Assembly (NCBI GenBank): GCA_012719225.1
Contig: JAAYAT010000037.1
Span: forward strand, 1-35,460
Source of the DNA: Verrucomicrobiaceae bacterium
GTDB lineage: Bacteria; Verrucomicrobiota; Verrucomicrobiia; Verrucomicrobiales; DEV007
Direction of reading: 5' to 3'
DNA: 35,460 nt
Below are positions 7,684 through 14,227 of this stretch, piece after piece. A program made the position numbers and the translations under genes. Numbering within the stretch: the stretch's first letter is position 1; every line of letters begins with the position of its first letter. The notes below the pieces were generated by a model that saw nothing but the letters and a program-made list of their open reading frames with translations, made no database searches and was not told the DNA's origin.

Positions 7684-8469
7684 ATGATTGAATTCACCGA
7701 TGTAACCAAAACGTTTCCAGGAATGGAACGCCCCGCCGTGGACGGTCTCACGCTATCAGTGAAGCGCGGGGAAACTCTGGTGCTGTTGGGTTCGTCAGGC
7801 TGCGGGAAATCCACTTTGCTGAAACTCGCCAACCGCCTTCTCGAACCCGATGCCGGCGAAATCCGGATCGGGGGCAGGGCCGTCGCCACCTGGCCGGTGC
7901 GAGAGCTGCGCCGCTCGATCGGCTACGTGATTCAGAATATCGGACTTTTTCCCCACTGGACGGCGGAGGAAAATGTCGCCGCCCCGCTGCGCATCGCCGG
8001 AGTCGCCCCGGAGGAACGGCGCGGACGCAGTCGCGAGCTGCTCGATCGCATCGGCCTGGCGTCGGACGAGTACGCCGGCCGCTATCCCGACGAGCTCTCC
8101 GGCGGTCAGCAACAGCGCGTCGGCGTGGCGAGGGCTCTCGCCTCCGATCCCGAAATCCTGCTGATGGACGAGCCCTTCGGCGCTCTCGACGGGATCACGC
8201 GGGAGCGGCTTCAGGACGAGGTCCGTCGGCTCAAGGGCGATCTCGGCAAGACCATTCTGCTGGTGACTCACGATCTCTTCGAGGCCCTCGCTCTGGGCGA
8301 TCGTATCGGGGTCATGCACGAGGGACGGCTCGAGCAGGCGGGACCGGCACGGGAGTTGCTCTCGGCACCGGCGACGCCCTTTGTGGAGGAACTTTTCAAA
8401 AAGCCGGCCCGACAGCTCGAAGCCTTCGGAGAGGCGGGCGGGGCATCCGTTGCAAAGGAGGGGAGTTGA
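7684..8469 (+). CDS. ATPase of a quaternary-amine (OpuC/EgtV-like) ABC importer
   Basis: 261-residue cytoplasmic ATPase that powers uptake of a betaine, choline, carnitine or ergothioneine-like solute. Walker A GSSGCGKST (36-44), Q-loop QNIGLFP (about 84-90), signature LSGGQQQRV (138-146), Walker B LLMDE (D162, E163) and H-loop THD are all present. It lacks the C-terminal CBS pair that OpuA and OpuCA use to sense ionic strength, so osmotic gating of that kind is not expected. The frame is open back to 7603, but ATG 7684 begins the conserved N-terminus (MIEFTDVTK). The next gene starts 1 base after the stop. The length and the fused partner recall the EgtUV ergothioneine importer, an alternative to osmoprotectant transport. 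Confidence 0.9.
   Translation: MIEFTDVTKTFPGMERPAVDGLTLSVKRGETLVLLGSSGCGKSTLLKLANRLLEPDAGEIRIGGRAVATWPVRELRRSIGYVIQNIGLFPHWTAEENVAAPLRIAGVAPEERRGRSRELLDRIGLASDEYAGRYPDELSGGQQQRVGVARALASDPEILLMDEPFGALDGITRERLQDEVRRLKGDLGKTILLVTHDLFEALALGDRIGVMHEGRLEQAGPARELLSAPATPFVEELFKKPARQLEAFGEAGGASVAKEGS
8455..8461 (+). promoter_or_regulatory. Shine-Dalgarno sequence selecting a TTG start
   Basis: AAGGAGG lies 9 bases before TTG 8471 and inside the end of the ATPase gene. It fixes the permease start at 8471 rather than the far upstream in-frame ATG at 8381. It is the only strong Shine-Dalgarno motif noticed before a real gene in this window. Confidence 0.8.
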
Positions 8470-8470
8470 T

Positions 8471-10054
8471 TTGTCGGAGCGTTTCTGGGAAGTAAAGACG
8501 ACTTTGGTGGAGCATCTTTTCTGGCTCACCTTGTTGCCGGTGGGGATCGCGGTGGCGGTGGCTCTGCCCCTCGCGGTGGCGGTCCGACACCGGCCGTGGC
8601 CGCGCTCTGTGGCGCTCGGTCTCAGCAGTGTCGTCCAGACGATCCCCAGCCTCGCGATGCTCGCTTTCCTGCTGCCGATTTTCGGGATCGGGAAAGTTCC
8701 GGCGGTGATCGCCCTGACTCTCTACGCCATCCTGCCGGTTCTCCAGAACGCCTCCCTCGCGCTCCGCGACCTGCCCGGGGATGTGCTCGAAGCGGCTGAC
8801 GGAATGGGGTTTTCGCCCCGGCAGCGGCTCGCTCTGGTGGAACTGCCGCTCGTCCTGCCGGTGGTTTTCGGAGGGATCCGCACCGCTACCGTGATCTGCG
8901 TGGGGGTGGCCACGCTCTCGACTTTCATCGGGGCCGGCGGTCTCGGCGATTTCATCAATCGGGGCATCGCGCTGAACCGCACCTCGCTACTGCTGCTCGG
9001 CGCGGGCGCGGCGGCGGCGCTCGCCCTGGTCCTCGATTTTCTCATCGATACCGTCGGGGTGGTCCTGCGCCCCGGACGCAAACCTCCCGGGTTGCGCCCG
9101 CGTCTCGTCGCCGCCGGGGTCGTCGTCGCGCTGCTCGCCGCCGTCCTCGCCTTCCCCCGACCCGCCGACGCAACGGCACGCGGGGCGGGCGGCGCGAATG
9201 CCGCACCGGCCGGGACGGTGGTCGTGGGGGCTAAAAATTTCACCGAACAGATCGTGCTCGGCGAGTTGCTAGCCCAGTGGATCGAAGGCCGCACCGATCT
9301 CCGGGTCGAGCGTCGTTTTCCGCTCGGCGGCACGGTGATCTGCCACGAGGCCTTGCTCGACGGGGGGATTGATCTCTACGTGGAATACACCGGGACCGCC
9401 CTGCTCAATCTGCTCGGACTCGACCACGATCCGGGCGCTTCGGCGGACGCGGTTCTCGCGGAGGTTCGTCGCCACTACCGCGAGCGCTTCGACGCGGTGG
9501 TGCTGCCGCCCCTGGGCTTCGAGAACACCTACGCGATCGCGATGCCGAGGGAGTCGGCCGAACGCCGCGGGTGGGAGCGGATCAGCCAACTCGCGGAGGC
9601 GGACGCGGCTGCGGACGGAGGAGGATTGCACGCGGGTTTCACGGCGGAGTTCGTGGAGCGGGAGGACGGTTTGCCGGGATTGCGACGCGCCTACGGGCTG
9701 CGCTTCGCTCGCGTCAGCGATCTCGCGCCGGAGCTCATCCACGCCGCCGCTGCCAGCGGGGAGGTGGACGTCATCGGGGCGTTCTCGACCGACGCCCGCA
9801 TTCACGAATTCGATCTCGTCGTGCTCGAAGACGACCTCGGCTATTTTCCTCCCTACGAGGCCGTCCCGGTCGTCCGCCGCGGCGTGCTGGAACGCCTTCC
9901 GGAACTGCAACCCGTCTTGGAGGAACTGGCCGGCCGGATCGACAACGCCACCATGATGCGGCTCAACCACGCCGTCGATGTCGGGAAACGCCTGCCTCGC
10001 GAGGTCGTCCGCGACTTTTTGAAACCTTTCCTAAACGAAGAAGAAACAGGGTAA
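8471..10054 (+). CDS. Fused permease and substrate-binding protein of a quaternary-amine/ergothioneine-type ABC importer
   Basis: 527 residues. Residues about 10-215 hold five or six membrane segments with the permease coupling loop (about 101-130, EAADGMGFSPRQRLALVELPL). A further hydrophobic segment (about 217-230) leads into a periplasmic binding domain (about 251-527) beginning VVVGAKNFTEQIVLGELLAQ, typical of the OpuAC/ProX-like family, with LYVEYTGTALLNLL. Such permease-binding-protein fusions are known as OpuF and EgtU. The total length and the CBS-less ATPase partner fit EgtUV-like organisation. Ligand identity (betaine, choline, ergothioneine) cannot be settled by eye. The start is TTG 8471, set by AAGGAGG. 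Both transporter genes form one tight operon. Confidence 0.9.
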   Translation: MSERFWEVKTTLVEHLFWLTLLPVGIAVAVALPLAVAVRHRPWPRSVALGLSSVVQTIPSLAMLAFLLPIFGIGKVPAVIALTLYAILPVLQNASLALRDLPGDVLEAADGMGFSPRQRLALVELPLVLPVVFGGIRTATVICVGVATLSTFIGAGGLGDFINRGIALNRTSLLLLGAGAAAALALVLDFLIDTVGVVLRPGRKPPGLRPRLVAAGVVVALLAAVLAFPRPADATARGAGGANAAPAGTVVVGAKNFTEQIVLGELLAQWIEGRTDLRVERRFPLGGTVICHEALLDGGIDLYVEYTGTALLNLLGLDHDPGASADAVLAEVRRHYRERFDAVVLPPLGFENTYAIAMPRESAERRGWERISQLAEADAAADGGGLHAGFTAEFVEREDGLPGLRRAYGLRFARVSDLAPELIHAAAASGEVDVIGAFSTDARIHEFDLVVLEDDLGYFPPYEAVPVVRRGVLERLPELQPVLEELAGRIDNATMMRLNHAVDVGKRLPREVVRDFLKPFLNEEETG

Positions 10055-10080
10055 AATACCCGCAACCTAAGAACCGAACG

Positions 10081-10875
10081 ATGCCAAAACCACGATACCG
10101 GGTGCAATTCCCACCGACTGACGCTGCCAGCCTGGAGCAGGACGAAGTGACCTTCCAGATTATTGAAAAAGGAGGGCAGGAAGTGCAAATCCGCTTCCAT
10201 GACTACGATCAGATCTATCTGAGACCGGGACTCTACGAACAGCTTTTTTACGATCGCCTCAAGTGCGCTTCCCCGGACAAGGTGGGGCAGTTGCTCGAAC
10301 TGGCTCTGGAGACGGACCGCGAGCCGATCACCGAGTTGCGCGTGCTCGACCTCGGTGCGGGCAACGGCATGATGGGCGAGGTGCTCAAAAACCGCCACGG
10401 GGTGGCCCGGTTGGTGGGCGCCGACATCATTCCCGAAGCTCGTGACGCCGCCTACCGCGACCGTCCCGACGTCTACGACGAGTATTTCGTGGCCGATTTC
10501 ACCGATTTGAACCGGCAAGACGAGGAGCAATTGGGAGAGTGGCGTTTCAACTGCCTCACCTCGGTGGCGGCGCTGGGTTTCGGCGACATCCCGCCGCGGG
10601 CATTTTTCAATGCGATGCGTCTCGTCAAGCCGACCGGGTGGCTCGCTTTCAACATCAAGGAGACCTTCCTGAACCGCTCCGACCAGTCGGGGTTCTCTCG
10701 TTTCATCCGCGAACTGATTTTCTCTGAGTATCTCGACATCTATCACCTGGAGCGCTACCGCCACCGCCTTTCAATGGAGGGAACCCCGCTCTACTATTTC
10801 GCTCTGGTGGGCCGCATGAAAGCTCAGATTCCGGACGATTTTCTCTCCATGATAGAGATGGACGAGGACGCCTGA
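10081..10875 (+). CDS. Class I SAM-dependent methyltransferase
   Basis: 264-residue cytoplasmic enzyme. The Rossmann SAM-binding motif VLDLGAGNGMMGE starts near residue 87, followed by an acidic residue of the second strand (GADIIPEA) and a FNCLTSVAALGFGDIP segment near motif IV. The N-terminal 80 residues (FHDYDQIYLRPGLYEQLFYDRL) resemble the lid of small-molecule methyltransferases. The substrate is not recognisable. The gene begins 26 bases after the ABC importer, so it may be co-transcribed and might act on the imported compound (inference). GGGTA-AAA-TACCC (10049-10061) is a small dyad across the transporter stop. ATG 10081 is chosen over a far upstream in-frame start because it fits the conserved length. 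Confidence 0.85.
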   Translation: MPKPRYRVQFPPTDAASLEQDEVTFQIIEKGGQEVQIRFHDYDQIYLRPGLYEQLFYDRLKCASPDKVGQLLELALETDREPITELRVLDLGAGNGMMGEVLKNRHGVARLVGADIIPEARDAAYRDRPDVYDEYFVADFTDLNRQDEEQLGEWRFNCLTSVAALGFGDIPPRAFFNAMRLVKPTGWLAFNIKETFLNRSDQSGFSRFIRELIFSEYLDIYHLERYRHRLSMEGTPLYYFALVGRMKAQIPDDFLSMIEMDEDA

Positions 10876-10884
10876 GAACCTCGG

Positions 10885-12366
10885 TCAGCGCTCCGGCCCG
10901 GCGGAATCGGAACTTCCGTCGGGCCGCTCCGTGGGGGCGGGCCTCGTCGTGGAATCCGCTTCCCCATCCGCCGGGTCCGGGGAATCCGCGAGGCGGCGAA
11001 AATCGAGTCCGGTGGGTTCTTGGAAAACCCGCAGACCGAACTCGGGGATCACGGCGTAGAGGTGGTCGAAAATGTCGGCCTGGATCGTTTCGTAGTTGGC
11101 CCAGGCCCGGTCGGCGCTGAAACAGTAGATCTCGATGGGAAGACCGCGGCCCTCGGGGGCGAGCTGCCGCACCAGCAGGGTCATGTCTTGGTGGATCCCG
11201 GGATGGGTGCGGAGATAGGCGCTGACGTAGGCACGGAAGGTGCCGATGTTGGTAAGGCGGCGACCGTTGATCTTGGGAGAGTCCTCCCGGATGCCGTGCG
11301 CCTCGTTCCATTCGGCGATCTCTTTCTCCCGCTCCCGCAGGTAGTCGGCGAGGTGTTCGATACGATGAAAACGCGCCAGCATGTCGGCGTCACAGAGTCG
11401 GATGGAGTTGGTGTCGATGGTGAGGCTGCGCTTGATCCGGCGTCCGCCGCTCTCTATCATTCCCCGCCAGTTTTTGAAGGGCTCGCTGATGAGGGCGTAG
11501 GTGGGGATGGTGGTGATGGTTTTGTCCCAGTTGCGGACTTTCACGGTGGTGAGTCCGATTTCCATGACGTCGCCATCGGCGTAGTGGCTCGGCATCTCCA
11601 GCCAGTCTCCCGGCGAGAGCAGGCGGTTGGTGGAGAGCTGGATACCGGCGACAAAACCGAGGATGACATCCTTGAAGACGAGCATCAGGACCGAGGCGAA
11701 AACGCTGAGTCCGCCGAGGAGGACCATGGGCGATTTGCCGATCACGAGAGCGATGGCGAGGATGAAAACGACCAGGGCGGTGACGAGTTTGATGACTTGG
11801 GCGAGGGCGCCCAGATTCATCCGTTGGGCCAGGCGGGTGCGCTGGAGGTCGGTGGTGATCGCGTTGACGAGGGAATCGACCACCATGTAGGCCGCGAGGA
11901 GGAGATAGAGGAGGGAGCCGGTTTTGAGGATCCGGGCGAGCCAGGGCACCGAGGCGAAAAAGCCCGGCGTCACCGTATAGATGAGCAGGGCGGGCAGCAC
12001 GTGGGTGAGCCAACGGAAGACGCCGTGACCGAAGAGGAACTCGTCGGCCCGTGTGGGCGACTTTTCCGCGATGCGTTTGCCGACGCGGAGGACGAGGGGG
12101 CGGGCCACTTTGAAAAGCAGCCAGGAGGCGAACGCCACCGCGAGCAGCAGCAGGACGAAGTGGACGGGTCGGACGAGTCCGTCGGGAATCCATGGCTGCG
12201 CATCGATCCAAGTCGTGAGGGAATCGGCGAGTCCGGTAACGCGTTCGTTCACCGCTTCGGAGGTTTTCTGGAGCGCCTCCAGCGGCGAGGGCGCGTCCGT
12301 GGCGGCCTCTTCGGAGGGCTTTCCGGCGGCAGGATTCTGGTAGGAGGAATCGGGGATTTCAGGCAT
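10885..12366 (-). CDS. ybdG: Mechanosensitive channel, MscS family, YbdG type
   Basis: 493-residue inner-membrane channel that opens under membrane tension to protect against hypo-osmotic shock. About five membrane helices lie in the first 250 residues. They end in the pore helix GGLSVFASVLMLVFKDVILG, then the beta domain SPGDWLEMP..., VMEIGLTTVKVRNWDKTI, FKNWRGM..SGGRRIKRS. The C-terminal part (TNIGTFRAY, LRTHPGIHQDMTLLVRQLAP, QADIFDHL) closely follows E. coli YbdG (MscM) rather than MscS. The last 45 residues are a Pro/Ser/Asp-rich tail. An in-frame reading continues upstream to 12582; ATG 12366 is preferred because residues before it are low-complexity. It converges with the methyltransferase gene, 9 bases between stops. 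Confidence 0.9.
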   Translation of the reverse strand: MPEIPDSSYQNPAAGKPSEEAATDAPSPLEALQKTSEAVNERVTGLADSLTTWIDAQPWIPDGLVRPVHFVLLLLAVAFASWLLFKVARPLVLRVGKRIAEKSPTRADEFLFGHGVFRWLTHVLPALLIYTVTPGFFASVPWLARILKTGSLLYLLLAAYMVVDSLVNAITTDLQRTRLAQRMNLGALAQVIKLVTALVVFILAIALVIGKSPMVLLGGLSVFASVLMLVFKDVILGFVAGIQLSTNRLLSPGDWLEMPSHYADGDVMEIGLTTVKVRNWDKTITTIPTYALISEPFKNWRGMIESGGRRIKRSLTIDTNSIRLCDADMLARFHRIEHLADYLREREKEIAEWNEAHGIREDSPKINGRRLTNIGTFRAYVSAYLRTHPGIHQDMTLLVRQLAPEGRGLPIEIYCFSADRAWANYETIQADIFDHLYAVIPEFGLRVFQEPTGLDFRRLADSPDPADGEADSTTRPAPTERPDGSSDSAGPER

Positions 12367-12614
12367 GGATCTGTTTTTCCCGGCGACGGTGCGGTAGGAA
12401 ATCACGGGGGGTTGCGATGGATACGAGGGAGAGGGCGGAGCCGCCGTTCCACGGAGACGTTCGTCCGGTGAAGATACTGACTGCGAGGAATCTTCTTTTT
12501 TCAAGCGTTTTGCCCCCGCCCGCGGCATGCCGTCCCCTCTTTCCGCCCGTGAGAGCGGGACACGAAACGGCGTGGGAAGCATCCGGCGTCATTGCGGAGA
12601 GGAGCGGATTGGGA

Positions 12615-12643
12615 TTGAACAAAAGGCTCTCTCATGGTACAAA
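12615..12643 (+). promoter_or_regulatory. Candidate promoter for the small CxxC protein gene
   Basis: TTGAAC (12615-12620), 17-base spacer, TACAAA (12638-12643): four of six matches at each hexamer. It would start transcription near 12650, about 30 bases before ATG 12681. It lies in the 314-base divergent gap between the channel and the small secreted protein (12367-12680). The rest of that gap holds only the possible longer N-terminus of the channel and no other recognisable element. Confidence 0.4.
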
Positions 12644-12680
12644 TCAATGGCTTCGAAAACCCATTATTCAAAAACGCATT

Positions 12681-12983
12681 ATGAAAACCCTACTCACCGC
12701 CGTTCTCGGCACCGCATTCGCCTTCGTTCTCGCCACCGCCCAGGCGGAGGAGGAGAAAACCTTCACGGGGGAAATGTCCTGCGCCAAGTGCAACCTGAAG
12801 CAAGCTGACAAGTGCGAGGACACCCTCAAGGTCGGCGACACGCTCTACCTCCTCGAAGAGGGCGGCAAACGCAAGACCAGCGAGCACGTCTGCTCCGGTA
12901 CCGAAAACGTCAAGGTCACCGGCAAGGTCGAGGACCGCGACGGGAAGAAATTCATCGTCGCCTCGAAAATCGAACTCGATTGA
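12681..12983 (+). CDS. Small secreted CxxC protein (DUF6370-like)
   Basis: 100 residues. A signal peptide (MKTLLTAVLGTAFAFVLATAQA) is followed by an approximately 78-residue mature domain. It has a CxxC pair (C34, C37), C45 and C71, and ends in a small beta-rich part (VKVTGKVEDRDGKKFIVASKIEL). From memory it resembles short periplasmic proteins annotated as DUF6370 (GEMxCAKCxLKxxDKC..., GKxxxxDGKK), whose function is unknown. The four Cys suggest metal binding or two disulfides. The in-frame reading upstream to 12417 is rejected because ATG 12681 starts a perfect signal peptide. It is followed by a strong intrinsic terminator, so it appears to be monocistronic. Confidence 0.85.
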   Translation: MKTLLTAVLGTAFAFVLATAQAEEEKTFTGEMSCAKCNLKQADKCEDTLKVGDTLYLLEEGGKRKTSEHVCSGTENVKVTGKVEDRDGKKFIVASKIELD

Positions 12984-13031
12984 TCTTTCCCGCGATTTGG
13001 GGAGAGACCGACACCGCCTCTCTCCACGTGG

Positions 13032-13068
13032 ACGCGTCGTACCGGGAGACCGGACGACGCGTTTTTTG
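13032..13068 (+). terminator. Intrinsic terminator after the small CxxC protein gene
   Basis: ACGCGTCGT (13032-13040) pairs perfectly with ACGACGCGT (13054-13062). CCGG/CCGG extends the stem after one bulged A, with a GAGA tetraloop. Six T follow (13062-13067). The strong GC stem plus T-run is a textbook Rho-independent terminator 49 bases after the stop. Confidence 0.85.
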
Positions 13069-13090
13069 TGTTTGTTTTGATAGGAAACCC

Positions 13091-13107
13091 CGGCTCGTCC
13101 CGAGCCG
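13091..13107 (+). repeat. Perfect GC hairpin in the leader of the amidase gene
   Basis: CGGCTCG-TCC-CGAGCCG: 7-base arms with a 3-base loop, 56 bases before ATG 13163, with no T-run after it. It may be a leader hairpin or the 3' end of a readthrough product. Confidence 0.4.
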
Positions 13108-13162
13108 TTCAGCATCCTTTTCCTTGCACTTCCGCGGAGCCGGGCCGTCCTTTTCCGCCACC

Positions 13163-14026
13163 ATGAAATCCCTCACCATAGGACTGACCCAGTTCGCCGC
13201 CGTGGAAAGCCCGGCCGCCAACCTCGACAAGGCCGAGCGACTTGTCCGCGAAGCCGCCGCCAAAGGCGCCCGGGTCATCTGCCTGCAGGAGATGTGCTCG
13301 ACGCTCTACTTCTGCCGCCGCGAAGACCCCGCCCTCTTCGCCTACGCCGAGTCCATCCCCGGCGACACCACGGCCCGCTTCGCCTCCGTCGCGAAAGAAC
13401 TCGGGGTGGTCGTGGTGCTGCCCCTTTTTGAAAAGCGGGCCACCGGACTCTACCACAACACCGCCGCCGTTCTCGACGCCGACGGCAGCTACCTCGGGAA
13501 GTACCGCAAGATGCATATTCCCGAGGACCCCGGTTTCCACGAGAAATTCTATTTCGCCCCGGGCGACCTCGGCTACCGCGTTTGGGAAACAGCCTTCGGC
13601 AAAATCGGGGTCCTGATCTGCTGGGACCAATGGTATCCCGAGGCCGCCCGCCTCACCGCGATGCAGGGGGCCAACGTTCTCTTTTATCCCACCGCGATCG
13701 GCTGGCTCACCGAAGAACGCGACACCCTCGGACCCGCCCAACACAATGCCTGGGAAACGGTCCAGAAAGGGCACGGCGTCGCCAACGGCTGCTACATCGC
13801 CGCCTCCAACCGGGTCGGACGCGAGGGCGACACCCTCTTCTGGGGCCAGTCCTTTGTCTCCGATCCCTACGGAGAAGTGGTCGCCCGGACCCCCGTCGAA
13901 GACGAGGTCGCCGTAGCCGTGGAGTGTGATCTCGAAAAGCTCGAGGAATTCCGCAATATCTGGCCCTTCTTCCGCGACCGCCGCATCGACAGCTACGATC
14001 CCGTGCTGCGACGCTGGATCGATTGA
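13163..14026 (+). CDS. aguB: N-carbamoylputrescine amidase
   Basis: 287-residue cytoplasmic nitrilase-superfamily enzyme that hydrolyses N-carbamoylputrescine to putrescine, CO2 and ammonia, the last step of the agmatine route to polyamines. The Glu-Lys-Cys triad is visible: E43 (CLQEMCSTLYF), K116 (GKYRKMHIPED) and C153 (LICWDQWYPEAAR). IPEDPGFHEKFYFAPGD, LTEERDTLGPAQHNAW and the C-terminal FRDRRIDSYDPVL are typical of the AguB subgroup. The length matches. The usual partner, agmatine deiminase (aguA), is not in this window. ATG 13163 starts the conserved core; the upstream in-frame reading passes through the terminator and is rejected. Confidence 0.92.
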   Translation: MKSLTIGLTQFAAVESPAANLDKAERLVREAAAKGARVICLQEMCSTLYFCRREDPALFAYAESIPGDTTARFASVAKELGVVVVLPLFEKRATGLYHNTAAVLDADGSYLGKYRKMHIPEDPGFHEKFYFAPGDLGYRVWETAFGKIGVLICWDQWYPEAARLTAMQGANVLFYPTAIGWLTEERDTLGPAQHNAWETVQKGHGVANGCYIAASNRVGREGDTLFWGQSFVSDPYGEVVARTPVEDEVAVAVECDLEKLEEFRNIWPFFRDRRIDSYDPVLRRWID

Positions 14027-14178
14027 GGAATCGAAGCGAAGCGGAGATGGACAATCGAGAGAATCGAGATAGGTGCCGAAGGCAAGCGAAGCGTCCAAAA
14101 CGAAGTGAAGTCAATTGAGGGGTTGAGGGGTGCGACGCAAATCTGCGGGAAAGATTGAATTTGGGAGCCGTCATCGGC

Positions 14179-14194
14179 GTCCAATGCATTGGAC
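14179..14194. promoter_or_regulatory. 16-base perfect palindrome upstream of the repeat/TPR protein gene
   Basis: GTCCAATGCATTGGAC is its own reverse complement and ends 33 bases before ATG 14228. Its position suits a dimeric-regulator operator. No convincing -35/-10 pair was identified around it. The remainder of 14027-14227 contains GAAGCGAAGC-type short repeats and no gene. Confidence 0.4.
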
Positions 14195-14227
14195 CTCTTT
14201 CGCGTCCCATTTCTTCCCCTACCGAAA

